From Pseudomonas gingeri (lineage in GTDB: Bacteria; Pseudomonadota; Gammaproteobacteria; Pseudomonadales; Pseudomonadaceae): a DNA stretch of 64,000 nucleotides. A program made the translations under genes and the position numbers. This document shows positions 47,312 through 55,900 of this stretch, in pieces. The notes under the pieces are model-generated. The model ran no database searches and was not told the origin of the DNA. It saw only the letters and a program-made list of their open reading frames with translations. The number at the start of each line of letters is the position of its first letter. The first letter of the stretch is position 1. The DNA lies in the NCBI RefSeq assembly GCF_013385635.1, contig NZ_JACAPR010000005.1, positions 1 to 64,000 of the forward strand, given 5' to 3'.

Positions 47312-48220
47312 TTAACGCAGGGTTACGGCTTCGGTGCGGTATTCGCCGGCTTTCAGGTACGTCACGCCGTCACGCTGGCGACCGCCGAACGTGGCGGCCA
47401 GGCTGGCGAAGAACGCACCGATCAGCAGCGCGATAAACATCCACAGGGTTGACCAGGCGGCGGCTTTGGCGGCCCGCTCGGCAGCCTGCCGGGCATCGTC
47501 GACCGCCTGGCGGGCCTGCCCGTAGACCTGGTCCACGCGCGCTTCGGCCTGGGCCTGGCTGAGGTTGGTCCGCTGGCTCACCAGTTGTGCCAGATAGGCA
47601 CGGTCGTCAGTGCTCAATTGGCCGTTGCCCAGGCTGCGCACGAAAATCCGCGTGACCACGGCGTGGGCCGCGTCTTCACTGACCGCAACCGGACGGTTAT
47701 CGCGAAACAGCAGGTCGATGAAGTAGTCAGTGCCGCTGCCGCTGTTCTGCGCGATGGTTCCGGCGAGGCTGCTGGTGGCTCCGGAGGCGGCTGTCGCCCC
47801 CGCCTTGACGCCGCTGCCAAGCATACCGCTGACGGAGCCGGCGACCACCGTGACGGTCAGCAGGGTCGCCACGGCCCAGGCCAGAAAGCCATGGGCGGTG
47901 TCACGGAAGTAGACTTCATCACTGTGCATGCGGGTCCATTTCACCCGCAGGCGCCCGGCGAGATAACCGCCCATGCCCGAGGCGAGGATTTGCGTCACGG
48001 CCAGCCAGACGATCGCCGAGACGCCAAGTCCCTTGGCGCTGACACCTTCGCCCGACCACGGCGAAACGGCGGAAAAGCCCAGTCCGGCACCGAGCATGAG
48101 CAGCAGGAGAGACAGCGCGGCCGCGGCGGCGGCGCCGGCGAAGATCGCCGCCCAGGAAACTCCTGAGTGATTCGACGAATCGTGCACCGCGCCAGGGTAG
48201 GTTTCGGCGTTCCCGATCAT
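47312..48220 (-). CDS. Membrane protein of unknown function, four predicted segments
   Basis: A 302-residue protein. Hydrophobic segments lie near residues 22-50, 68-92, 112-137 and 262-285. Between the third and fourth is a large soluble part (about 140-260) ending in a long Ala-rich coiled coil, RQAVDDARQAAERAAKAAAW. There is no signal peptide or recognised enzymatic motif. GGAG precedes the ATG. I do not recognise the family with certainty. Neighbours are a 24-residue membrane peptide downstream and a structured element upstream. Confidence 0.7.
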   Translation of the reverse strand: MIGNAETYPGAVHDSSNHSGVSWAAIFAGAAAAAALSLLLLMLGAGLGFSAVSPWSGEGVSAKGLGVSAIVWLAVTQILASGMGGYLAGRLRVKWTRMHSDEVYFRDTAHGFLAWAVATLLTVTVVAGSVSGMLGSGVKAGATAASGATSSLAGTIAQNSGSGTDYFIDLLFRDNRPVAVSEDAAHAVVTRIFVRSLGNGQLSTDDRAYLAQLVSQRTNLSQAQAEARVDQVYGQARQAVDDARQAAERAAKAAAWSTLWMFIALLIGAFFASLAATFGGRQRDGVTYLKAGEYRTEAVTLR

Positions 48221-48282
48221 TGTTGTTGTGCTCCATAAGTGAGAGAGGTGCAGCCTTCACTCAGGAGATAGCAGCGGACGTG

Positions 48283-48339
48283 CCAAGCCTCTGATTGTTG
48301 AATAATCAGTGATTTCAACGACTTGAAATCATGGCTTGG
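48283..48339. other. 57-base perfect three-way-junction sequence
   Basis: Nested inverted repeats without mismatch: outer stem CCAAGCC/GGCTTGG, first inner hairpin CTGATT-N7-AATCAG and second inner hairpin TGATTTCAA-CGAC-TTGAAATCA, with a single unpaired T on either side of the junction. It ends 63 bases upstream of the membrane-protein start, so on the minus strand it lies in the promoter or leader. It is not a REP sequence. Confidence 0.7.
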
Positions 48340-48446
48340 TCTGAGGCCCATGCAATCTGCATGGTCGACACGCTGGACGACGGGTTTTATGCACTGGGGA
48401 ACGCAAAGCACCACATAACCTGCAGGAGCCCGGCTCCTACAGGTCC

Positions 48447-48555
48447 GATCGTTCCCACGCTCCGCGTGGTAACGCCGCTATGGACGCTCTGCGTCCGCTT
48501 CTGTGACGCAGAGCGTCACGGGCTGCATGCCCACGCTGGAGCGTGGGAACGATCA
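48447..48555. repeat. 109-bp composite palindromic element
   Basis: Ends GATCGTTCCCACGC and inverted GCGTGGGAACGATC; inside GGACGCTCTGCGTCC and GTGACGCAGAGCGTCAC. A half REP (GGAGCCCGGCTCC) precedes it and another follows near 48579. The remainder of this gap up to 48628 holds no gene. Confidence 0.85.
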
Positions 48556-48628
48556 CTGTGCGGAAGATCGGCTTTTGGAGCCCGGCTTGCCCGCGAAGCC
48601 GTTGCGGCTGCACGGGCCTTCTGGCGAC

Positions 48629-49099
48629 TCAGTCGCGCCAGTGGCGACCGTGCTTGCGATGGCCATAAGCGTGACCACGGCCACGGTGGTCGCCGCGATA
48701 GTCGCGACGGTCATCCCGGTAACGGCGATCTTCACGGTCGCTGGAGTTGCCCATGTAGTTGCCCAGTGCACCGCCGGCGCCACCACCGGCTGCGGCGCCG
48801 ATCAGGCTGCCGGTGCTGCCGCCCATGCTGCGGCCGACCACGTTGCCGCCGGCAGCGCCCAGGGCCCCACCGATGGCGGCTTCGCCACGGCTGCGGCGGT
48901 CGGCACCCACCGCACTACCGCCCGCGCCACCGAGGGCCGCGCCGATGGTCGAACCGGTGTTACCGCCCAGCGACTGGCCGACGGCGGAGCCGAGCACGCC
49001 GCCCAATGCGCCACCAATACCGGCTTCGGTGGTACCGCCAGCCGACGCGAGGCCACTGGCCAGGCTCAGGGACAACAAGAGAATCGACGAGAACTTCAT
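48629..49099 (-). CDS. Glycine-zipper (YMGG-like) secreted protein
   Basis: A 156-residue protein with signal peptide MKFSSILLLSLSLASGLASA. The body holds repeated glycine-zipper units (GGALGGVLGSAVGQSLGG, GGALGAAGGNVVGRSMGG), followed by NYMGNS and a basic-acidic tail rich in Arg, Asp and His. It is likely an envelope or outer-membrane-associated structural protein. Zipper units suggest oligomerisation in membranes. A TTGTATACAA palindrome lies about 90 bases upstream. Function unknown. Confidence 0.75.
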   Translation of the reverse strand: MKFSSILLLSLSLASGLASAGGTTEAGIGGALGGVLGSAVGQSLGGNTGSTIGAALGGAGGSAVGADRRSRGEAAIGGALGAAGGNVVGRSMGGSTGSLIGAAAGGGAGGALGNYMGNSSDREDRRYRDDRRDYRGDHRGRGHAYGHRKHGRHWRD

Positions 49100-49306
49100 G
49101 TGAGAGGAGCCTCAAAGGGATGACGGCGCGATCCTGAGGCTTGTGACGCAGGCGTTACAATGCAAATCCGACGAATAGCACGGGTTGTATACAAAATCAT
49201 AACTTACTGTTTTTACTGGGGAACTTAGTCGAAAAAAGACAGTCCTACATCACTTCAACCCTGCCGTTTCGCGCGTCCTGCGCATCGTCAACGCGCTTTT
49301 TCGACG

Positions 49307-50389
49307 CTAACGCCGACTCCAGAAAAGCGACTCGCTCCAGCGTTTTTCCATCCCGTAGAACTGCTTCCGGTTAACCAGGTAGGCGGCGTAGATCCGTGCC
49401 AGCAGATCGGCATAGGCCGGTAGCGCCTTGTCGTCGCCCTGCAGCGCGGCATGCACGGCCTGGGCACAGTGAATGCCGCAGTAAAGCGCGGTGGCGATAC
49501 CTTGCGAGGACAGCGGGTCGAAGGACAGGGCGGCATCGCCGACGGCCGCCCAGCGCTCGCCGTGGAACATGGAAAGCCGCCCACTGCCGGCGTCCATGCC
49601 GTGGACCGAGGTGCCGGGCAGGTAGCCGTGTTGCCGGCACAGGTCCGACAACAGGCGGGTCTGTTGCAGCCGTTGCCACAGGCCCTGGCTGTTCAGCAAC
49701 TGCTGGCGATCGAGCAGGTCAAGGTCACTGAGGTAGGTCACCAGCCGTTCTCCCGAGGGCAGCAGCACGCTGTACCACCAGCCGTTCTCGACGGCTTCGA
49801 CCAGGGTCCGGCCGTCCCGGTCGGTGCCCTGCTGACTGTGCAGCAACAGATAGAACGCCACCAGTCGATCATTTTCCAGGCGCTGCGCACCCTGTCGGCG
49901 GGCGAATACGGCGGGGCGGCCACTGGCGTCGATCAGCCAGCGGCTGTGGGCGAGATGTTCGCGGCCGTCGCGGGCCAGGCGCAGGCAGAACCCTTCCTCG
50001 TCGGGTGTTTGGCTCAAGCGCGTGGATTCGTGCAGCGCCACCCCGGCCTGGCGGGCGCTGGCGCGCAGGTGACGATCGAACGCGCCACGGTCCAGCTGGA
50101 AGCCCTGGCCGTGGGTATGGAAGATGAAGTCATCCGTGTGCGGCTCGTCCGAGCCCCACACAGAGACATTGCCGTAGCTGGGGCGATGCCCGGCGGCGAG
50201 AAAGCCGTCGAGCACCCCCAGGTCGGCGAGCAGCGAGCGGGCCGAAGGCGGAAAACCTTCGCCCACCCGGAAACGCCCGGCGGGCGCCGAATCGGCCAGC
50301 AGCACCCGCCAGCCCAGGCGCGCCAGGGTGATGGCGGTCGCCGAGCCGGCCGGACCGCCACCGACGATGGCGACGTCGTAGCGCTCCAT
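49307..50389 (-). CDS. LodB/GoxB-like FAD-dependent maturation protein
   Basis: A 360-residue flavoprotein with N-terminal Rossmann motif VAIVGGGPAGSATAITLARL, and a second FAD part with ERWAAVGDAALSFDPLSSQG typical of p-hydroxybenzoate-hydroxylase/halogenase-like enzymes. It starts directly after the lodA-like stop. In Marinomonas LodB is needed to form the cysteine tryptophylquinone cofactor in LodA; the same role is inferred here. Confidence 0.8.
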   Translation of the reverse strand: MERYDVAIVGGGPAGSATAITLARLGWRVLLADSAPAGRFRVGEGFPPSARSLLADLGVLDGFLAAGHRPSYGNVSVWGSDEPHTDDFIFHTHGQGFQLDRGAFDRHLRASARQAGVALHESTRLSQTPDEEGFCLRLARDGREHLAHSRWLIDASGRPAVFARRQGAQRLENDRLVAFYLLLHSQQGTDRDGRTLVEAVENGWWYSVLLPSGERLVTYLSDLDLLDRQQLLNSQGLWQRLQQTRLLSDLCRQHGYLPGTSVHGMDAGSGRLSMFHGERWAAVGDAALSFDPLSSQGIATALYCGIHCAQAVHAALQGDDKALPAYADLLARIYAAYLVNRKQFYGMEKRWSESLFWSRR

Positions 50390-52414
50390 CTAGACCGGAC
50401 GGTTGCCGGGTTTGACGGCGCGAGGGGCCTCCAGTGCTTCTTCCTGACTGCTGAAGTTGGCCCCCTTGGGTGGACGCGGTCCCGAGCTGATCGGGCTGCC
50501 CGCCGCCGCGAAATCGGCCGCCAGTTGCGGGCTGGCAAAGGTCTGCGCCGGTGGAATGGCCGGACCATAGCTGGCAACCATCATCGTGTCGGGGTACAGC
50601 GGATTACCGGGGACCCCCTGGCGTACTTCCAGCAGCCCCATGGAGCCGAAGATATCGACCATGGTCTGCATCTGCACGGCGGTCGGGGTCTTTTTCGGGT
50701 AGTTGATGTCCAGCGGTGCGTTCCAGTTGGTGCGATCGGCGAAAGCATCCCGACGTTGTTCCGGTGCTACTGAAGGGTCGATGACCAGGTCGTAGTCGAC
50801 CTCGCTGAGTACCTGGTTGGGCACGCGGGCCGGCCAGAACGTCGAGGTGAACGGGTTGTAGGCCTGGTCATAGCCGCCGCGGCAATAAGCGGTGTCGGCC
50901 TGCCAGGGCAGGCCCATCCAGCGGTTCAGGTCGCCGGGGGCTTGTCCGTACAGCGGGCCGCCGACGGCCAGCGCCTGGGTTTGGTCCAGGGTGGCGCCGT
51001 AGTCGGGTTGCGGGCTGTTCGCCGGACGTTGGCGAATACGCCAGGGCTTGGCGTACAGCGGCAGGTGGCGCATCGGCCAGGTCAATTCGCAGCCGGGATG
51101 GAAGGCATCGGCCAGGCAGAAGTCCAGGGCTGCGCGATCAAGCATCGCCGGCTGTTCGGCCAGGGGCACCGAATCGAGATGCCCCGGTAGCGGGTCGCTG
51201 CTCCAGTCGGCCTCGAAGGTGCCGGCGGCCCAACTGCTGAGCGCCAGGTACTGGGTCTGGGTAATCGCCGCGTTCTGCCGTGGACTCGGGTTGGGGATCG
51301 AGCTCATGGCGTCGCCATAGATCCAGGGCCAGGGCAAGACGTTGCCATCGGTCGGATCGGGCTGGCGGAAGCTGTTGAGGATCTGTCGGCGGGTTTCGGC
51401 GAACAGGTCATAGTTGCCCGCTGCCGGCTTGCTCGCCAGTTGGGCGATAAACGCCGGGTCTTCGAAGTTGTAGCGACCGTTATGGCCGAACTGGGTGGCA
51501 AAGCCCTGGTTGACCCATTGCAGGCCCGACAGGCGTTGCAGGATGGGATAGACGTCATGCCGGAACGATACCGAGGTGTTCGGTGTCAGCCAGCCGGCCT
51601 GGATAAACAGATCGTAGGTCAGGTCGTACAGCGTGCGTATGGCCTTGACCTGCGGCGCATAGTTCGGCGGCGCGGTGACGACCCAGGCCGGTTCCACCGG
51701 GATCGAGCGCCCGCCGATGCTGACCTGGGCGCTGACCGGGCCATCGGAGGTATCGTCGTACCAGCCGTCGGCGTTGATGAAGCTGTTGCCGTCTGCCGGA
51801 TTGAAAATCGGTGTGCCCTTGGGCGAGGCCGAGACGCCACGACCACCGAGGAACAGCAGCCGCCCCTGGGCATCGGTGCGCAGTTCGCCAAGGTTTACCG
51901 GTACACCTTCGTATTGCCCGTTGAATTCGACGCCACTCTGGTTCAGCCCGCTGATACTTTGCAGGCCACCGTCGATGGTCAACGCCGCACGGGCGCTGGG
52001 GTCGGTGATTTTCGCGTTGCGCAGCGGCAACACCACGCTGGCGGCTTCGGGGATATCCATCGCCAGCTGCCACTGGAACCACTGTGCCTTGCTGTTGGCG
52101 ACATGGGCCGACCAGGTGATATCGGCGTTTTCCGCGGTCAGCTCGGCGACCACTTCACCGGCCAGGTTGTAGCCGTAGATCCGGAACTCGGCGGCCTGGC
52201 GCTTCAGCGCGCCCTGGGCATCGCGATAGAACCCCAGGGGCTCGGGCCGGGGTTCCGTCACCTGGGGGCCGACAAAGTATTCCGCCTCGCTGTTGCCGAC
52301 CCGCGCGACGCCGATGGCCGGGTGGATCGCGGCGCTGACGATGCGGTTGTCCTTGCTGGGGGCGGTTGGGGTGTCACCGTGGTAGTGCGTGGTATGACCG
52401 GGCGTGATCGACAT
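50390..52414 (-). CDS. LodA/GoxA-like amino-acid oxidase (cysteine tryptophylquinone type)
   Basis: A 674-residue protein with the family N-terminus IHPAIGVARVGNSEAEYFVGP and later DAFHPGCELTWPMRH and WQADTAYCRGGYDQAYNPFT. LodA-like enzymes oxidise lysine epsilon-amine or glycine with release of hydrogen peroxide. Candidate cofactor residues are Cys442 or Cys511 and Trp527 or Trp564. The D-T-A-Y-C spacing (Asp507, Cys511) resembles the LodA cysteine context, so I favour Cys511, but the Trp is unsure. No classical signal peptide. The start MSITPGHTTHYHG follows GGAG. Substrate unknown. Confidence 0.82.
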   Translation of the reverse strand: MSITPGHTTHYHGDTPTAPSKDNRIVSAAIHPAIGVARVGNSEAEYFVGPQVTEPRPEPLGFYRDAQGALKRQAAEFRIYGYNLAGEVVAELTAENADITWSAHVANSKAQWFQWQLAMDIPEAASVVLPLRNAKITDPSARAALTIDGGLQSISGLNQSGVEFNGQYEGVPVNLGELRTDAQGRLLFLGGRGVSASPKGTPIFNPADGNSFINADGWYDDTSDGPVSAQVSIGGRSIPVEPAWVVTAPPNYAPQVKAIRTLYDLTYDLFIQAGWLTPNTSVSFRHDVYPILQRLSGLQWVNQGFATQFGHNGRYNFEDPAFIAQLASKPAAGNYDLFAETRRQILNSFRQPDPTDGNVLPWPWIYGDAMSSIPNPSPRQNAAITQTQYLALSSWAAGTFEADWSSDPLPGHLDSVPLAEQPAMLDRAALDFCLADAFHPGCELTWPMRHLPLYAKPWRIRQRPANSPQPDYGATLDQTQALAVGGPLYGQAPGDLNRWMGLPWQADTAYCRGGYDQAYNPFTSTFWPARVPNQVLSEVDYDLVIDPSVAPEQRRDAFADRTNWNAPLDINYPKKTPTAVQMQTMVDIFGSMGLLEVRQGVPGNPLYPDTMMVASYGPAIPPAQTFASPQLAADFAAAGSPISSGPRPPKGANFSSQEEALEAPRAVKPGNRPV

Positions 52415-52530
52415 GAGTGCTCTCCGCAATCCGTGCTAAAGAGGAATTGCCCGACCTGCGGGCAGGATCCCTGGGCCGGTGCCGGCCATCGCATGGGAAT
52501 GGATGAAGAGCACCGCCCGGAGACTCTAGT

Positions 52531-52561
52531 AAAGGGCCATCGGTTTGTCGAATGGCCTTTT
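52531..52561 (-). terminator. Rho-independent terminator behind the molybdoenzyme gene
   Basis: On the minus strand AAAGGCCATTCG and CGATGGCCCTTT form a stem with a short loop, about 60 bases after the stop codon. It separates this operon from the lodA-like promoter region. Confidence 0.7.
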
Positions 52562-52620
52562 GCTATTGCCCGGGCGGCGATCCGAAGCGCTGGTTATAGA
52601 GCGCCTGGAGGGGCAGTCGA

Positions 52621-54969
52621 TCAACTGGCCTTGGCCATGATCAACGCGGTTTCGCTGGCCATTTCCAGGCGGATCGCGACGAACTTGGAGGTCGGTGTAT
52701 GGCTGCCGTCGCCGACGCTTTCCAGAGGCACCAGCGGGTTCACTTCCGGGTAGTAGGCGGCGGCCTGTCCGGCGGGAATATCGAAGGCCAGCAGGGTGAA
52801 CCCTTTGACCCGGCGCTCGCGGCCGTCTTCCCAGAGCGAGACGATATCGGCCTTCTGCCCCGGCTTGAAGCCCAGGCGGATGATGTCCGCTTCGTTGACG
52901 AACAGTACGTCGCGCTGGCCCTTGACCCCACGGTAGCGGTCATCGAGGCCGTAGATCGTGGTGTTGTACTGGTCGTGGGAGCGCATCGACTGCATGATCA
53001 GGTCCGGCACCTTGCCGGTGGCGTGGGTGCGTTCGTGGATCAGGTCGGCCGGCAGGATGTTCGAGCGGAAGTTCGCCCGGCCCGAGGGGGTGTTCCAGCG
53101 CCGCGCGCCGGCGGCGTTGCCGAGGTAGAAGCCGCCCGGGAGTTCGAGGCGCTGGTTGAAGTCCTTGAAGCCGGGAATGGTGTCGGCGATCAGGTCGCGG
53201 ATACGCCCGTAGTCGGCCACCAGCCAGTTCCAGTCCACCGGGTGCGTGCCGAGGGTCGCGGCAGCGATGCCGGCGATGATTGACGGCTCCGAGCGCATCT
53301 GTTTCGACAGCGGCTGCAACTGGCCGTTGGAGGCATGGACCATGCTGAACGAGTCTTCGACGGTGACGGCTTGTGGGCCTTCGGTCTGCAGGTCGATATC
53401 GGTGCGGCCCAGGCACGGCAGGATCAGAGCTTCCTTGCCGTGGGTCAGGTGGCTGCGGTTGAGCTTGGTGCTGATCTGCACGGTCAGGTCGCAATTGCGC
53501 AGTGCTTCAAAGGTGCGCGGGCTGTCCGGGGTCGCCTGGGCGAAGTTGCCGCCCAGGCCGATGAAGACCTTGGAGCGGCCGTCGAGCATCGCGTGGATGG
53601 CTTCGACCACGTTATGGCCGTTGCTGCGCGGGACCTTGAACTGGAAGCGGCGCTCCAGGGCGTCGAGGAAAGCCGCCGGTGGCCGCTCGTTGATGCCCAT
53701 GGTGCGGTCGCCCTGCACGTTGCTGTGGCCTCGTACCGGGCACAGGCCCGCGCCCGGGCGGCCGATATTGCCGCGCAACAGCATCAGGTTGGCGATTTCC
53801 TGGATGGTCGGCACCGAGTGCTTGTGCTGGGTGATACCCATGGCCCAGCACATGATGACGTTCTTGCCCTTGAGGTACATCCGCGCCGACTGTTCGATCT
53901 CCACCAGGGTCAGGCCCGATTGCGTGACGATCTGTTCCCAGGGGGTGTCGTCGATGGCGGCCAGGTAGTCGAGGACGTTGGCGGTGTGCTCGTTGAGGAA
54001 ATCATGGTCGAACACCGACGGCTCGTTCGCCGCCTGGGCATCGCGTTCCCATTGCAGCAGGAACTTGGCCATGCCACGCAGCAGGGCCATGTCGCCACCC
54101 AGCGCGGGGCGGAAGTACGCGGTGTTGGTCGGCTTGTCGCCGTTGGTGAGCATCTCCAACGGGTGCTGCGGGTGCTGGAAACGTTCCAGGCCGCGCTCCT
54201 TGAGCGGGTTGATGCAGACCACCTGGGCGCCACGTTTCACCGCTTCACGCAGCGGTTCGAGCATCCGTGGGTGGTTGGTGCCGGGGTTCTGGCCCCAGAC
54301 GAAAATCGCATCGGCATGTTCGAAGTCGTCGAAGGTCACGGTGCCCTTGCCGACCCCGACGCTTTGCGCCAGGGCCACGCCGCTGGCTTCATGGCACATG
54401 TTCGAACAATCGGGGAAGTTGTTGGTGCCGAAGGCGCGGATAAACAGCTGGTACAGGTACGCCGCCTCGTTGCTGGCCCGGCCCGAGGTGTAGAACTCGG
54501 CCTGGTCGGGGCTGGAAAGGTTCAGCAGGTGCTTGGCGATCAGCGCGTAGGCCGCTTCCCAACTGATGGGCTTGTAGCGGTCGGTCGTCGGGTCGTAGCT
54601 CATCGGCTCGGTCAGGCGACCCTGGTATTCGAGCCAGTAATCGGACTGCTCGAACAGCGCGCTGACGCTGTGCTTGGCGAAGAAGGCGGCATCCACCCGG
54701 CGCTTGGTGGCTTCCCAGTTGACCGCCTTGGCGCCGTTTTCGCAGAACTTGACCATGCCGCTTTCCGGCGAGTCGCCCCAGGCGCAGCCCGGGCAGTCGA
54801 AGCCGCCGTTCTGGTTGGTCTTGAGCATCATGCGCAGGTTCTTCAAGGCGTTGTCGCTGGTCAGCCAGGCCTGTGCCACGCTGATCAAGGCGCCCCAGCC
54901 ACCGGCCGCGCCCTTGTAGGGCTTGTAGCGTGGGGTCGGGATCTGGTCGGCTTGTTGATGATTGCTCAC
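52621..54969 (-). CDS. FdhF/YdeP-type molybdopterin oxidoreductase
   Basis: A 782-residue molybdopterin-guanine-dinucleotide enzyme. Near residue 60 it has CPGCAWGDS, like the reduced cysteine set seen in YdeP relatives. The molybdopterin domains hold SGRASNEAAYLYQLF, MCHEASGVAL and GQNPGTNHPRMLEPL. The C-terminal domain includes RSHDQYNTTIYGLDDRYRG. The start is GTG with GGAG eight bases upstream, overlapping fdhD by four bases. Relatives are linked with acid resistance or formate metabolism; the true substrate is unknown. No separate beta subunit is adjacent. Confidence 0.85.
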   Translation of the reverse strand: MSNHQQADQIPTPRYKPYKGAAGGWGALISVAQAWLTSDNALKNLRMMLKTNQNGGFDCPGCAWGDSPESGMVKFCENGAKAVNWEATKRRVDAAFFAKHSVSALFEQSDYWLEYQGRLTEPMSYDPTTDRYKPISWEAAYALIAKHLLNLSSPDQAEFYTSGRASNEAAYLYQLFIRAFGTNNFPDCSNMCHEASGVALAQSVGVGKGTVTFDDFEHADAIFVWGQNPGTNHPRMLEPLREAVKRGAQVVCINPLKERGLERFQHPQHPLEMLTNGDKPTNTAYFRPALGGDMALLRGMAKFLLQWERDAQAANEPSVFDHDFLNEHTANVLDYLAAIDDTPWEQIVTQSGLTLVEIEQSARMYLKGKNVIMCWAMGITQHKHSVPTIQEIANLMLLRGNIGRPGAGLCPVRGHSNVQGDRTMGINERPPAAFLDALERRFQFKVPRSNGHNVVEAIHAMLDGRSKVFIGLGGNFAQATPDSPRTFEALRNCDLTVQISTKLNRSHLTHGKEALILPCLGRTDIDLQTEGPQAVTVEDSFSMVHASNGQLQPLSKQMRSEPSIIAGIAAATLGTHPVDWNWLVADYGRIRDLIADTIPGFKDFNQRLELPGGFYLGNAAGARRWNTPSGRANFRSNILPADLIHERTHATGKVPDLIMQSMRSHDQYNTTIYGLDDRYRGVKGQRDVLFVNEADIIRLGFKPGQKADIVSLWEDGRERRVKGFTLLAFDIPAGQAAAYYPEVNPLVPLESVGDGSHTPTSKFVAIRLEMASETALIMAKAS

Positions 54970-55805
54970 GCTTGTTTCTCCATCGCAGGGCTGTAGACCC
55001 GCGGCGCACTTTTCTGCGGCAGGTGGATGAGATTGAGGTTGTGCCGGCGGGCCCATTGCAGGGCCAGGCCGGTGGGGGACGACAGGCTGACCAGGGTCTG
55101 GATGCCGGCCCGCAGGACTTTCTGGATCAGTTCGAGGCTGCAGCGGCTGGTGACGATGGCCAGGCCGCCGGCGGTCGGGATCTGTTGGCGGATCAGCGCG
55201 CCGATCAGCTTGTCGAGGGCGTTGTGCCGACCGATATCCTCGCGGCCCAGCAGCAGTTCGCCCTGGTCGTTCATGAACAGCGCGGCATGCACCGCACCGG
55301 AGTACTGGCCCAGGGGCTGGAAGGCGCTGATGCGCTGGCGCAGGTTGTCGAGCCAGGCGGCGGGCGGCAGGGGCGCGCCGGGCAGTACCGCCAGTTCGGG
55401 CAATGCCTGTTCCACCGCTTCCACGCCACACAGGCCGCAGCCGCTGGTGCCGGCCAGTTGGCGGCGTTGTTCCTTGAGGTTCCAGAACGCGCGGCTGGAA
55501 ATTTCCACCTCGGCATGTTGCGCCGAGCCGCTGCCGCTGAGCTTCAGGTCATAGAGTTCGCAGGCGTCGTGGATAATCCCGCTGCCGATGCTGAAGCCGA
55601 CGATAAAGTCTTCCAGGTCGGTGGGCGTGACCAGCATCACGGCCTGGCTGATGCCGTTGTAGGCAATGGCCAGCGCCACCTCTTCGGCCAGCGCCGTTTC
55701 GGCGGCTGCGCTGTGATCGAGGTTGCAGTACTGGTAACTCTGGCTGGCGGCGGGCGCGGGTGCTGCCGGGGCAGGGATCGCGCAGGCCTCTGGCTTGGCC
55801 TTCAT
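54966..55805 (-). CDS. fdhD: Formate dehydrogenase accessory sulfurtransferase FdhD
   Basis: A 279-residue protein. The sulfur-transfer cysteines are in SGCGLCGVEAVEQ, and the conserved GREDIGRHNALDKLIGALI follows. FdhD delivers sulfur to the molybdenum cofactor of formate-dehydrogenase-type enzymes. Its overlap with the molybdoenzyme gene (GTGA) argues that enzyme is its client. The N-terminal 20 residues are Ala/Pro-rich and probably disordered. Confidence 0.92.
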   Translation of the reverse strand: MKAKPEACAIPAPAAPAPAASQSYQYCNLDHSAAAETALAEEVALAIAYNGISQAVMLVTPTDLEDFIVGFSIGSGIIHDACELYDLKLSGSGSAQHAEVEISSRAFWNLKEQRRQLAGTSGCGLCGVEAVEQALPELAVLPGAPLPPAAWLDNLRQRISAFQPLGQYSGAVHAALFMNDQGELLLGREDIGRHNALDKLIGALIRQQIPTAGGLAIVTSRCSLELIQKVLRAGIQTLVSLSSPTGLALQWARRHNLNLIHLPQKSAPRVYSPAMEKQA

Positions 55806-55900
55806 GGGGGGATTACCGGTGGAATATCCAGTATCAAGACTAAGCGCGGCAAAAGGTCGCGTCTAATCGCTAGTACTGATCCACCGATAGATGACGTCGA

